From: Streptomyces ficellus
GTDB taxonomy: Bacteria > Actinomycetota > Actinomycetes > Streptomycetales > Streptomycetaceae
Direction of reading: 5' to 3'
Assembly (NCBI RefSeq): GCF_030406405.1
Contig: NZ_JAUEPL010000045.1
Span: forward strand, 1 to 58,187
DNA: 58,187 bases
The translations under genes were made by a program, and so were the position numbers. Below the pieces are notes generated by a model that saw only the letters and a program-made list of their open reading frames with translations, searched no databases and was not told where the DNA came from. How positions within the stretch are numbered: the first letter of the stretch is position 1; the number at the start of each line of letters is the position of its first letter. Below are positions 25,018-33,471 of the stretch, in pieces.

Positions 25018-27198
25018 ATGTCAGTGACCCCGACGAGTTCCACCATCCGCTGGGAACAGGACGAGACCGGCGTCGTCACCCTCGTCCTCGACGACCCCGA
25101 CCAGTCCGCCAACACCATGAACCAGGCCTTCAGGGCCTCGATCGCGGCAATCGCCGACCGCGCGGAGGCCGAGAAGGACTCCATTCGCGGGATCGTCTAC
25201 ACCTCCGCCAAGAAGACCTTCTTCGCGGGCGGCGACCTCAAGGACATGAGGAAGGTCGGTCCCGAGGACGCCCAGCGGGTCTTCGACACCGCCACGGACA
25301 TCAAGAGCTCCCTGCGCCGCATCGAAACCCTCGGCAAGCCCGTCGTCGCCGCCATCAACGGCGCGGCACTGGGCGGTGGTTACGAGATCGCGCTCGCCTG
25401 CCACCACCGCATCGCCCTCGACGCGCCCGGCTCCAAGATCGGCCTGCCGGAGGTCACCCTCGGCCTCCTCCCCGCGGGCGGCGGCGTCGCCCGTACCGTA
25501 CGGCTGATGGGCATCGCCGACGCGCTGCTGAAGGTGCTGCTGCAAGGCACCCAGTACCCGCCGCGGCGGGCCCTGGAGAACGGCTTGGTCCACGAGGTCG
25601 CCGCCACGCGGGAGGAGATGCTCGCCAAGGCGCGCGCGTTCATCGACGCGCACCCCGAGTCGCGGCAGCCCTGGGACGTGCCCGGCTACAAGATCCCCGG
25701 CGGTACGCCGTCCCACCCGAAGTTCGCCGCCAACCTCCCCGCCTTCCCCGCCAGCCTCAAGAAGCAGCTGAACGGCGCTCCCTACCCCGCGCCGCGCGAC
25801 ATCCTCGCGGCCGCCGTCGAGGGCTCACAGGTCGACTTCGAGACCGCGATGACGATCGAGACCCGGTACTTCACCGAGCTGGTGACCGGACAGACCGCCA
25901 AGAACATGATCCAGGCGTTCTTCTTCGACCTCCAGGCGGTCAATTCCGGCGCCGGCCGCCCCCAGGGCATCGAGCCGCGCACCGTCCGCAAGGTCGCCGT
26001 CCTCGGCGCCGGCATGATGGGCGCCGGGATCGCCTACTCCTGCGCCAAGGCCGGCATCGACGTCGTCCTCAAGGACGTGTCGCCCGAAGCGGCCGAGAAG
26101 GGCAAGGGGTACTCGGTCAAGCTCCTCGACAAGGCGCTGTCCCGGGGCCGTACGACCGAGGCGAAGCGCGACGAACTGCTCGCCCGCATCACCCCGTCCG
26201 CCGACCCGGCCGACCTGGCCGGCTGCGACGCCGTCATCGAGGCGGTCTTCGAGGACACCGCGCTCAAGCACAAGGTGTTCCAGGAGATCCAGGACATCGT
26301 CGAGCCGGACGCGCTGCTGTGCTCCAACACCTCCACGCTGCCGATCACGGTGCTCGCCGAGGGTGTCGAGCGCCCGGCCGACTTCATCGGCCTGCACTTC
26401 TTCTCACCGGTCGACAAGATGCCGCTGGTGGAGATCATCAAGGGCGAGCGCACGGGAGACGAGGCGCTGGCGCGCGCCTTCGACCTCGTGCGGCAGATCA
26501 ACAAGACCCCCATCGTCGTCAACGACTCGCGTGGCTTCTTCACCTCGCGCGTCATCGGCCAGTTCATCAACGAGGGCGTGGCGATGGTCGGCGAGGGCGT
26601 GGAGCCCGCCTCCATCGAGCAGGCCGCGGCGCAGGCGGGCTACCCGGCGAAGGTGCTGGCCCTGATGGACGAGCTGACGCTGACCCTCCCGCGCAAGATC
26701 CGCGACGAGACGCGGCGAGCCATCGAGGAGGCGGGCGGCGCCTGGACCGGGCACCCGTCGGACGCGGTGGTCGACAGGATGGTCGACGAGTTCGGCCGCA
26801 CCGGCCGCAGCGGGGGAGGCGGCTTCTACGACTACGACGAGGACGGCAGGCGTACGCGCCTGTGGCCGGGGCTGCGTGAGCACTTCACCCGCGCGGACAC
26901 GGCCGTCCCGTTCGAGGACATGAAGGAGCGGATGCTCTTCTCGGAGGCGCTGGACACGGTCCGCTGCCTGGAGGAGGGCGTGCTGACGTCGGTCGCCGAC
27001 GCCAACATCGGCTCCATCATGGGCATCGGCTTCCCCGCGTGGACCGGCGGTGTGCTCCAGTACATCAATGGCTACGAGGGCGGCCTGCCCGGCTTCGTGG
27101 CGCGGGCGCGCGAGCTCACGGAGCGGTACGGGGAGCGGTTCCAGCCCCCCGCGCTGCTGGTGGCGAAGGCGGAGCGGGGCGAGACGTTCAGCGACTGA
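25018..27198 (+). CDS. fadB: Bifunctional enoyl-CoA hydratase / 3-hydroxyacyl-CoA dehydrogenase (FadB type)
   Basis: This 726-residue protein fuses two activities. Residues 10-220 are a crotonase domain (FFAGGDLKDMRK, INGAALGGGYEIALA, GLPEVTLGLLPAGGG, holding the oxyanion hole and catalytic Glu). Residues 325-500 are the NAD-binding hydroxyacyl-CoA dehydrogenase domain (VAVLGAGMMGAGIAYSCAKA), with the catalytic His in LHFFSPVDKMPLVEII. The C-terminal part is the two-part HCDH helical domain (NDSRGFFTSRVI, GSIMGIGFPAWTGG). It hydrates enoyl-CoA and oxidises the product to 3-ketoacyl-CoA for the upstream thiolase. GGAGAG lies before ATG 25018. Its last 11 bases overlap the convergent gene at 27188. 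Confidence 0.94.
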   Translation: MSVTPTSSTIRWEQDETGVVTLVLDDPDQSANTMNQAFRASIAAIADRAEAEKDSIRGIVYTSAKKTFFAGGDLKDMRKVGPEDAQRVFDTATDIKSSLRRIETLGKPVVAAINGAALGGGYEIALACHHRIALDAPGSKIGLPEVTLGLLPAGGGVARTVRLMGIADALLKVLLQGTQYPPRRALENGLVHEVAATREEMLAKARAFIDAHPESRQPWDVPGYKIPGGTPSHPKFAANLPAFPASLKKQLNGAPYPAPRDILAAAVEGSQVDFETAMTIETRYFTELVTGQTAKNMIQAFFFDLQAVNSGAGRPQGIEPRTVRKVAVLGAGMMGAGIAYSCAKAGIDVVLKDVSPEAAEKGKGYSVKLLDKALSRGRTTEAKRDELLARITPSADPADLAGCDAVIEAVFEDTALKHKVFQEIQDIVEPDALLCSNTSTLPITVLAEGVERPADFIGLHFFSPVDKMPLVEIIKGERTGDEALARAFDLVRQINKTPIVVNDSRGFFTSRVIGQFINEGVAMVGEGVEPASIEQAAAQAGYPAKVLALMDELTLTLPRKIRDETRRAIEEAGGAWTGHPSDAVVDRMVDEFGRTGRSGGGGFYDYDEDGRRTRLWPGLREHFTRADTAVPFEDMKERMLFSEALDTVRCLEEGVLTSVADANIGSIMGIGFPAWTGGVLQYINGYEGGLPGFVARARELTERYGERFQPPALLVAKAERGETFSD

Positions 27199-27832
27199 CG
27201 TCCCCGCCGGGTCGGCCGTCCGGGTCCACCGGACGGTCGTCCCGGTGCCGCCCCAGCGCCCGCCCGTAGCGGCGGGAGATCTCCGGCATGAGCGACTCGC
27301 CCCGCGCCGGCCGCGCCAGGCCGAACACGTACCCGGGGAAGTCCAGTTCGCGCTGCACCGCCCAGATCTCGCCATGGTCCTCGGGCGGGAACAGCTGGCC
27401 GGGGTCACCGACGGCGACCCAGCCGATCGGCACGGTGGTGTCCTCGGGCAGAACCGTCCTGAGGTGGACGACGGCGTTGACACGGACCTCCGAACGGGCG
27501 CCGACGCGCGCCCCGTTGAACACCCGGCAGCCCGTCGCGAGGAACACCTCCTCGGCCACCGCGCACCCGACGAGGTACGCCCCCGGGCCGACGAGCACAT
27601 GCCGCCCCAGCCGCAGCGGGTCCTGGCGCGTGCCGCGCAGCACCGCGTTCTCCATCACGATGCAGCCCTCACCGAGCTCGACGGGCCCGCCTTCGGCGGT
27701 CAGGACGGCACCGAACAGGACCCGGCAGTCGGGCCCCACCCGCACATCGCCGCTGAGCGTGGCATTGGGCGCGACATAGGCGGTGGGGTCGACCGTGGGC
27801 GTGCGACCGTCGTGTTCGAGCAGCAGGGCCAT
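27188..27832 (-). CDS. Gamma-carbonic-anhydrase-like hexapeptide-repeat protein lacking metal ligands
   Basis: A 214-residue left-handed beta-helix protein of the gamma-CA/PaaY/CaiE type, with hexapeptide turns (VDPTAYVAPNATLSGDVRVG at about 14-33, then VELGEGCIV, LRLGRHVLVGPGA, VGARSEV). In enzymes of the family three His bind zinc and an R-x-D/Q-D set builds the active site. Here the corresponding spots read AVLTAEGG, VMENAVLRG, GPGAYLVGC, with no His at any of the three ligand places, so carbonic anhydrase activity is unlikely. The C-terminal tail is extra (LDFPGYVFGLARPARGE). It starts 21 bases after the MerR gene, probably as its operon partner, and overlaps the fadB stop by 11 bases. 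Confidence 0.75.
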   Translation of the reverse strand: MALLLEHDGRTPTVDPTAYVAPNATLSGDVRVGPDCRVLFGAVLTAEGGPVELGEGCIVMENAVLRGTRQDPLRLGRHVLVGPGAYLVGCAVAEEVFLATGCRVFNGARVGARSEVRVNAVVHLRTVLPEDTTVPIGWVAVGDPGQLFPPEDHGEIWAVQRELDFPGYVFGLARPARGESLMPEISRRYGRALGRHRDDRPVDPDGRPGGDVSR

Positions 27833-27853
27833 GGCCGCATCGTGCCACCCGGC

Positions 27854-28657
27854 TCACTCCGCGCGGAACGCGGCGCGCAGTTCCTGCTTCAGGGAGCGCT
27901 GGAAGGCGGTGACGAGCGCCTGGAGCACCAGCGGCTGCATATGGGCGGACAGCGACTTCATCGCCGCGACGTGCTCCGGGTCCGACTCGCGCTCGCGGTA
28001 CGGGCTCCACACCTCGTCCCGGAACAGCCGCGTCAGCTCCTGCGCGGCCGAGCGGGTGTGCTCCAGCAGGACCGTGCGCGCGGCCAGGATCGTCTCGTGC
28101 GCGATGGGCACGTCCAGCAGCTGCACGCCCAGCCGCAGCAGGCCCGGGTCCACCCGGAAGGTGTCCTCGGCCTCCGTGCGGGCCAGCACCTCCATCGCGG
28201 CGAGCCGGTCCAGGTCCTCGTCCGCGAGCGCCCGGCCGGCACGCCGCTCCAGCTCCGCCCGGGACACCTCCTGCGCCGAGTCGGGGGCCCAGGTCGCCAC
28301 GAGCGCCCGGTGGATGGCCAGATCGTGGGCGCTGAGGTCGGGCGGGAGCTGCTCCAGGTACCGTTCGATGGCGGCCAGGGTCATGCCCTGGTGCTGGAGC
28401 TCCTCGATGAGCGCCAGCCGGGACAGGTGCTCGGGCCCGTAACGCCCGACCCGGCGCGGACCGATCACCGGGGGCGGCAGCAGGCCACGAGTGCTGTAGA
28501 AGCGGACGGTCCGCACGGTGACGCCCGCCCGGGCGGCCAGCTCGTCCACGGTGAGCGCCGGCTGCTCGCGCTCCTGCGCCGGCTGCCGCGTCTGCTCCTG
28601 CGTCTGCTCCTGCGCCGGCTGCCGCGTCTGCTCCTGCGCCTCGGTTTCGGTCGCCAT
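27854..28657 (-). CDS. MerR family transcriptional regulator with repeat-rich N-terminus
   Basis: A 267-residue regulator. After a low-complexity leader (residues 6-32, the phrase QEQTRQPAQE twice) comes a MerR helix-turn-helix: LTVDELAARAGVTVRTVRFY, then the wing RGLLPPPVIGPRRVGRYGPEHLSRL (about 36-80) and the dimer helix beginning LIEELQHQGMTLAAIERYLEQ. The C-terminal 150 residues are helical with no Cys metal pattern, so an organic effector is more likely than a metal. The promoter at 28726-28697 contains an inverted repeat at its -10, suggesting autoregulation. It is divergent from the DUF2236 oxygenase gene and upstream of the gamma-CA-like gene; these are its most likely targets. Confidence 0.85.
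   Translation of the reverse strand: MATETEAQEQTRQPAQEQTQEQTRQPAQEREQPALTVDELAARAGVTVRTVRFYSTRGLLPPPVIGPRRVGRYGPEHLSRLALIEELQHQGMTLAAIERYLEQLPPDLSAHDLAIHRALVATWAPDSAQEVSRAELERRAGRALADEDLDRLAAMEVLARTEAEDTFRVDPGLLRLGVQLLDVPIAHETILAARTVLLEHTRSAAQELTRLFRDEVWSPYRERESDPEHVAAMKSLSAHMQPLVLQALVTAFQRSLKQELRAAFRAE
28567..28633. repeat. In-frame tandem repeat in the N-terminal coding region of the MerR gene
   Basis: A 24-base segment encoding QTRQPAQE-type residues occurs twice, separated by a 12-base half unit, all built on the core CTCCTGCG. All units are multiples of 3, so copy changes would keep the reading frame. Confidence 0.8.
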
Positions 28658-28696
28658 GGCGGGGCCTCACTTCCGGTGGTGCGGTGCGTCGGTGCA

Positions 28697-28726
28697 ACAG
28701 TATTGCTGTCTCACCATTGATGTGAA
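28697..28726 (-). promoter_or_regulatory. Promoter and operator of the MerR gene
   Basis: On the minus strand TTCACA (28726-28721) and TACTGT (28702-28697) are 18 bases apart. The inverted repeat ACAG-TATTG-CTGT (28697-28709) covers the -10, a suitable place for MerR-type self-control. Confidence 0.5.
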
Positions 28727-28828
28727 AGCCGGATGATGCGAAAGCCCGGACCGGCGAGCCGGGGGCTGGTCCATCCCACGGCACATCAGTCGTGCGGACC
28801 CGGACCTCCACGCCGGCTTTCCCGCTCG

Positions 28829-28834
28829 CATACT
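28829..28834 (+). promoter_or_regulatory. Candidate -10 box for a leaderless DUF2236 gene transcript
   Basis: CATACT is followed by 6 bases and ATG 28841, with no Shine-Dalgarno in between. Confidence 0.35.
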
Positions 28835-28840
28835 GGAACC

Positions 28841-29719
28841 ATGAGCACGTCACCCGCGCACGATCCCGCGCCGCCCCCGCCCGGCGGGGTGCTGTGGAGC
28901 CTCGCGGGCGACATCCGGGGCCTGCTCATGCTGCCCGCAGCGCTCGCGCTCCAGGTGGCCCACCCCGCCGTCGGCGCCGGTGTCGACGCGCACTCCGTCT
29001 TCCGTACCGACCCCTGGGGCCGCGGAGAGCGGTCTCTGCGCTCGCTCCAGCTGTGGGTGTACGGGGGCGAGACCGCCGCCGAGGAAGGCCGCAGGCTCCG
29101 CGCGTTCCACCGCACCATCCAGGGCACCGACACCCGAGGCCGCCGCTACCACGCCCTCGCCCCGGCCACCTACGCCTGGGTCCACGCCACCGGCTTCCCC
29201 GTCTTCCACCACGCCTACCGCTACCTCGTCCGGCCGATGACCGAGGCCCAGGAGCGCGAGCTGTACGCCGAGTGGCTCCAGGTCGGCCGCGTCCTCGGCA
29301 TCCACGACCGGGACATGCCGCAGACGATCGAGGAATTCTGGCCGTACTACCGCAAGGTCCTCGCCGACGAGATCGAGGCCACCGCCGTCGTACGGGAACT
29401 CATCGCCACCGACAGCCCCGTCCCCCCGCCCGACCGGGGACCCCTGCCGCTGCGGCTCCTCCTCAGGCTCCTGTGGCCCGTGCTGCTCCCGCCGCTCGCC
29501 CGCTTCCGCCGCTTCCTCACCATCGGCCTGATGCCGCCCGACGCGCGCGAGGCGATCGGCCTGGAGTGGACGGACGAGCAGGAGCGGAGGCTGCGCCGCT
29601 TCGGAAGGGTCGTACGGGCCGTCGTGCCCGTACTCCCCGAGCGCCTGCGCTACCTCCCGCTCGCCCGGGAGGCGCGCAGGCACCACCGGCTCACTGGGGC
29701 AGCCCGCCGCGCGCGATGA
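28841..29719 (+). CDS. MpaB/DUF2236 family oxygenase
   Basis: A 292-residue protein of the DUF2236 (rubber oxygenase Lcp/MpaB) superfamily. Typical segments are GDIRGLLMLPAALALQVAHPAVGAGV near residue 25, HRTIQGTDTRGRRYHALAPATYAWVHATG near 90, and FWPYYRKVLADE near 167. Conserved His residues in QVAHPAV and AWVHATGF could bind haem, as in Lcp, but activity of most family members is unknown. There is no signal peptide; one or two hydrophobic segments near residue 210 may contact the membrane. It is divergent from the MerR regulator. Its 3' end overlaps the convergent GH1 gene by 29 bases. Confidence 0.8.
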   Translation: MSTSPAHDPAPPPPGGVLWSLAGDIRGLLMLPAALALQVAHPAVGAGVDAHSVFRTDPWGRGERSLRSLQLWVYGGETAAEEGRRLRAFHRTIQGTDTRGRRYHALAPATYAWVHATGFPVFHHAYRYLVRPMTEAQERELYAEWLQVGRVLGIHDRDMPQTIEEFWPYYRKVLADEIEATAVVRELIATDSPVPPPDRGPLPLRLLLRLLWPVLLPPLARFRRFLTIGLMPPDAREAIGLEWTDEQERRLRRFGRVVRAVVPVLPERLRYLPLAREARRHHRLTGAARRAR

Positions 29720-31091
29720 CGTCCGCGTACCAGCGCGCGCTGTCTTTGGGCGTACGGCGCTGCGACGCGAAGTCCACGTGCACGATCCCGAACCGCTTGC
29801 CGTAGCCGTACGCCCACTCGAAGTTGTCGAGCAGCGACCACAGGAAGTAGCCGCGCACGTCCACGCCGTCCGCCAGCGCCCGGTGCACCGCCGCCAGGTG
29901 GGCGTGCAGATACGCGACCCGCTCCGGATCGTGCACGTCGCCCGACGGGTCGGCGTAGTCGTCGTACGCCGCGCCGTTCTCGGTGATGACCAGCGGCACC
30001 TCGGGCAGCTCGTCGCGCAGCCGGGTCAGCAGCTCGTACAGGCCCTGTGCGTCCACCGGCCAGTCCATCGCGGTGCGGGGACCGGGCGCCGGGACGAAGC
30101 GGACGTGCCGGTCCGCGCCCGGCCAGGGCGAGGGGGACGCGGACGTACCGGCCGCGACAACGGTGGGGGAGTAGTAGTTGATGCCCAGCGAGTCGATGGG
30201 CGTGGCCGCCACCTCCAGGTCGCCGTCCCGCACGAACGACCAGTCCGTGAGCGCGGCCGTGTCCTCCACCAGGTCGGCGGGCAGCCGGCCGTGGAAGACC
30301 GGGTCCAAAAACACCCGGTTGCCCAGCGCGTCGATACGGCGGGCCGCGTCGCGGTCCGCCTCCGAGTCCGACAACGCGCGAACCGCGTGCAGGTTGAGCG
30401 TCAGGGAGATCTCCGCGGACGCCGGGAGCGCCGCCCGCAGCACCCGCACGGCGCGCCCGTGCGCCAGGTTCAGGTGGTGCGCGGCGCGCAGCGCGGCGAC
30501 CGGGTCGGTACGGCCCGGGGCGTGCACCCCGGAGGCGTACCCGAGGAACGCGGCGCACCAGGGCTCGTTGAGCGTGGTCCACATGGCGACCCGGTCACCC
30601 AGGGCGCCGGCCACGAGCGCCGCGTACTCGGCGAACCGTTCCGCCGTGTCCCGGTGCGGCCAGCCGCCCGCGTCCTCCAGTTCCTGGGGCAGGTCCCAGT
30701 GGTAGAGGGTCGCGACCGGCCGGATGCCCGCCTCCCGCAACTCGTCGGTGAGCCGCCGGTAGAAGTCCAGGCCCTTCTGTTCGCCCGGGCCGCGCCCGGT
30801 CGGCTGGACCCTCGGCCACGAGACGGAGAACCGGTAGTCCGTCACCCCCAGGTCCCTCATCAGGGCCACGTCCTCGCGCAGCCGGTGGTAGTGGTCGGCG
30901 GCGATGTCACCGGTGTCGCCGTTGCGGACCTTGCCCGGCGTACGGCTGAAGGTGTCCCAGATCGACGGCGTCCGGCCGTCCTCGCCGGCCGCGCCCTCGA
31001 TCTGGTACGCGGCCGTGGCCGTGCCCCAGCGGAAGCCCGCCGGGAAGGTCAGCTCCGTCGTCGGGTGGAGGCGTGCGTCGACAGCGGTCAT
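29691..31091 (-). CDS. GH1 beta-glucosidase
   Basis: A 466-residue cytoplasmic glycosidase of standard GH1 length. The N-terminal signature FPAGFRWGTATAAYQIEGA is followed by the acid/base Glu in TTLNEPW near residue 171 and the nucleophile Glu in VITENGAAYDD near 367, with SLLDNFEWAYGYGKRFGI and the SARWY end of the barrel. It releases glucose from beta-linked oligosaccharides; in this locus the natural substrates are imported laminari-oligosaccharides, though cellobiose is possible. ATG 31091 begins the protein. It is the last gene of the transporter operon (binding protein, two permeases, this enzyme), 66 bases after the second permease. Confidence 0.93.
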   Translation of the reverse strand: MTAVDARLHPTTELTFPAGFRWGTATAAYQIEGAAGEDGRTPSIWDTFSRTPGKVRNGDTGDIAADHYHRLREDVALMRDLGVTDYRFSVSWPRVQPTGRGPGEQKGLDFYRRLTDELREAGIRPVATLYHWDLPQELEDAGGWPHRDTAERFAEYAALVAGALGDRVAMWTTLNEPWCAAFLGYASGVHAPGRTDPVAALRAAHHLNLAHGRAVRVLRAALPASAEISLTLNLHAVRALSDSEADRDAARRIDALGNRVFLDPVFHGRLPADLVEDTAALTDWSFVRDGDLEVAATPIDSLGINYYSPTVVAAGTSASPSPWPGADRHVRFVPAPGPRTAMDWPVDAQGLYELLTRLRDELPEVPLVITENGAAYDDYADPSGDVHDPERVAYLHAHLAAVHRALADGVDVRGYFLWSLLDNFEWAYGYGKRFGIVHVDFASQRRTPKDSARWYADVIARGGLPQ

Positions 31092-31157
31092 GAGGAAACG
31101 TACTCCCAACAGAGGGGCCCAACAGTGGGGCCAACGGAGGTGGATGAGGCGTGCGCG

Positions 31158-32066
31158 TCAGCCCTTGACGGCGCCCTGCATGATGCCGCCGACGATCTGC
31201 CGGCCCAGCAGGCCGAAGACCAGCAGCACGGGCAGCGTGCCGAGCAGCGTGCCCGCCATGATCACCGACTGGTCGTGGACGTAACCGCCGCCGAGCTGGC
31301 GCAGCGCGACCTGCACGGTCGGGTTCTGCGAGGACAGCGCGACGATCGGCCAGAAGAAGTCGTTCCACGCGGCCATGAAGGTCAGCAGACCCAGCACCGC
31401 CATGCCCGGCCGGGCGATCGGGACGACGACCGACCAGAAGATCCGCGCCGAGGAGGCACCGTCCACCCGCGCCGCCTCGATCAGCTCGTCCGGCAGGGCC
31501 TGCACCAGGAACTGCCGCATGAAGAAGACCCCGAAGGCCGAGACCAGGCCGGGCAGGATCACCGACTGGAGCTGGTTGACCCACTCCAGCTTCGCGATCA
31601 GCATGAACAGCGGGATGACGCCGAGCTGCGGCGGGATCATCATCGTCCCCACCGTGACCGCGAGCAGCGCGCCCCGGCCACGGAAACGCAGCTTGGCGAA
31701 GGCGAACCCGGCGAGCGTGCAGCACAGCACCGTACCGACGGTGATGGACCCCGAGACGATCAGCGAGTTGAGGAGGGCCTTGCCGATGTCGGCCTCCTCC
31801 ATCACCGCCTCGACGTTCCGCATCAGGTTCGGGCCGGGCAGGAGGGACGGCGGCACCTTCGCGAGGTCGGCGTTGGAGCGACTGGCCGCGACGATCGTCC
31901 AGTAGAACGGGAACGCCGACACCAGCACGGCCAGGATCAGCAGCGCGTACGCGAGCCGGCCGCCGTGCATGGTGCGACCGGCGCGCGACCTCTTCCTCCG
32001 TACGGGTACGGGGTCGTCCTCGACGGTGCCGGAACCGGACGGCGGGGCGGCGAGCGCGGCGGTCAT
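31158..32066 (-). CDS. Carbohydrate ABC transporter permease (MalG/CebG type)
   Basis: A 302-residue inner-membrane permease with six predicted membrane segments, the first at about 38-58 (LAYALLILAVLVSAFPFYW). The EAA loop that docks the ATPase is EAARVDGASSARIFWSVVVP near residue 195, and the C-terminus ends QIVGGIMQGAVKG as in MalG homologues. It forms the translocation pore with the upstream permease. Its ATG (32066) overlaps that gene's TGA in an ATGA. No ATPase gene is present, so a shared MsiK-like ATPase elsewhere probably powers the system, as in other Streptomyces sugar importers. Confidence 0.92.
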   Translation of the reverse strand: MTAALAAPPSGSGTVEDDPVPVRRKRSRAGRTMHGGRLAYALLILAVLVSAFPFYWTIVAASRSNADLAKVPPSLLPGPNLMRNVEAVMEEADIGKALLNSLIVSGSITVGTVLCCTLAGFAFAKLRFRGRGALLAVTVGTMMIPPQLGVIPLFMLIAKLEWVNQLQSVILPGLVSAFGVFFMRQFLVQALPDELIEAARVDGASSARIFWSVVVPIARPGMAVLGLLTFMAAWNDFFWPIVALSSQNPTVQVALRQLGGGYVHDQSVIMAGTLLGTLPVLLVFGLLGRQIVGGIMQGAVKG

Positions 32067-33013
32067 CGGCTGGCCTCCTTGCGGGAACGGCGGCGCGCGA
32101 TCAGGGCGTTGACCCCGACCAGCACCAGGATCAGCAGGAACATCACCCAGGCGATGGCGGCGGCCCGGCCCAGGTGGAAGAAGCCCCAGCCCTGCTCGTA
32201 CATATAGAGACCGAGCGTCTGGTACTGGTGCGAGATGCCGCCCGAGATGGACCCCTCGAAGAGCAGCGGCTCACCGAAGAGCTGCGTCGCGCCGATCGTG
32301 GACACGACCGTGGTGAAGACGATCGTCGGACGCAGGCCGGGCAGCGTCACGTGGATGAACTGCCGCCAGCGCGACGCCCCGTCCATCTCGGCGGCCTCGT
32401 ACAGCTCACTGGGGATGGACTGCATGCCCGCCAGGTAGATCAGCGCGTTGTAGCCGGTCCAGCGCCAGATGACGATGGTCGAGACGGCGATCTGGGAAGC
32501 GACGGTGCCGGTCTGCCAGTCGACCGGGCCGAACCCGACCAGCCCCAGGACGTAGTTGATGAGCCCGAAGTCCCGGCCGAAGAGCTGCGCGAACACCAGC
32601 GTCGCGGCGGCGACGGAGGTGGCGTACGGGAGCAGCATCGCCGTACGGAAGAACGTGCGCCCGCGCAGCCTGTAGTTGAGGAGGTGGGCCAGGCCGAGCG
32701 CCATCACCAGCTGCGGAACGGTGGAGATGACACCGATGGTGAAGGTGTTGCGCAGCGAGAGCCAGAAGTAGTCGTCGGTGAAGACCGCGGCGTAGTTGCC
32801 CAGACCGCGCCACTCCATGTCACCGGGGGTCTGGAGCTCGACCCGGTAGAGCGAGACGAAGGCCGTGTAGAGCAGCGGGAAGAGGCCGAAGGCGGCGAAG
32901 AGGGTGAAGAACGGGGCGAGGTACGCGTACGGCGAGACGGTGCGCCACGCGCGGCGCGCCGACGACGGCCGGGCGGCGGCCACGGCTTTCCCTGCCGGGG
33001 CGGTGAGGGTCAC
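32063..33013 (-). CDS. Carbohydrate ABC transporter permease (MalF/CebF type)
   Basis: A 316-residue permease with six membrane segments (first YAYLAPFFTLFAAFGLFPLLY at about 29-49) and the EAA loop YEAAEMDGASRWRQFIHVTLP near residue 214. It is the MalF partner of the downstream permease. The start is GTG at 33013 with GAAGGG upstream; the long in-frame extension further upstream is low-complexity intergenic DNA and is left out. The 458-base gap to the binding protein gene contains a very strong hairpin (33198-33231), which may reduce permease mRNA relative to the binding protein. Confidence 0.9.
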   Translation of the reverse strand: MTLTAPAGKAVAAARPSSARRAWRTVSPYAYLAPFFTLFAAFGLFPLLYTAFVSLYRVELQTPGDMEWRGLGNYAAVFTDDYFWLSLRNTFTIGVISTVPQLVMALGLAHLLNYRLRGRTFFRTAMLLPYATSVAAATLVFAQLFGRDFGLINYVLGLVGFGPVDWQTGTVASQIAVSTIVIWRWTGYNALIYLAGMQSIPSELYEAAEMDGASRWRQFIHVTLPGLRPTIVFTTVVSTIGATQLFGEPLLFEGSISGGISHQYQTLGLYMYEQGWGFFHLGRAAAIAWVMFLLILVLVGVNALIARRRSRKEASR

Positions 33014-33471
33014 GGTTCGGCCCTTCGGGTGTGGGTACGGGTGCGGGTTGTTCCGGCCCGGCCCGGTGGGCGGAGGCCGGCCGGGTGTTGCGGTGGGGCC
33101 CCGCCCCGGGGGAGAGGCGCGGTGGGTGGTGTGCCGGGCGCGAAGCGACTGAGCGGGCGGAGCTGAGCCGGCGTCACTCTCCGCCGGAGCGGCGCCCCCG
33201 ACGGTGCCCGTCCACGGACGGGCACCGTCGGCATGGGGGCCGCCGGCCGGGCCGCCCCGGGTGGGGCGGCCCGGGCTTGGTCGCCTTAGGGCGTGGAATC
33301 TCCGGACTTGGGGGCGCGGGCCCTGCGGCGCGGCGCCGCCACCCGAGCGGCGACCCCAGCGGGCTCGCCCGGTCATGGGCGCCTCCCGGCGGGCCCCCGG
33401 GCGGGGCGCCTCCGGGCTTGAGCGCCCTCGGTCGCGGACGCCCACTCCCACCCCGGCCGCCGGAGCCGGGG
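33014..33471. other. Long intergenic spacer inside the sugar transport operon
   Basis: These 458 bases separate the binding-protein stop from the first permease. They are GC-rich and repetitive, and I find no supported gene in either direction. The notable element is the perfect hairpin at 33198-33231; around it are several G/C-rich imperfect inverted repeats. Confidence 0.5.
33198..33231 (-). terminator. Perfect 16-bp hairpin between binding-protein and permease genes
   Basis: The arms 33198-33213 and 33216-33231 are exact reverse complements with only AC between them, and further C/G runs outside can extend the stem. There is no T tract. In the direction of the operon it lies 240 bases after the binding-protein stop. 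It could act as a partial terminator or as a 3' stabiliser that raises binding-protein mRNA, a known pattern in sugar ABC operons. Confidence 0.6.

Noticed and set aside
26404..27600. Minus-strand ORF of 398 codons across fadB and the gamma-CA-like gene
   Set aside because: It overlaps two genes with strong family matches on other frames and shows no domain of its own.
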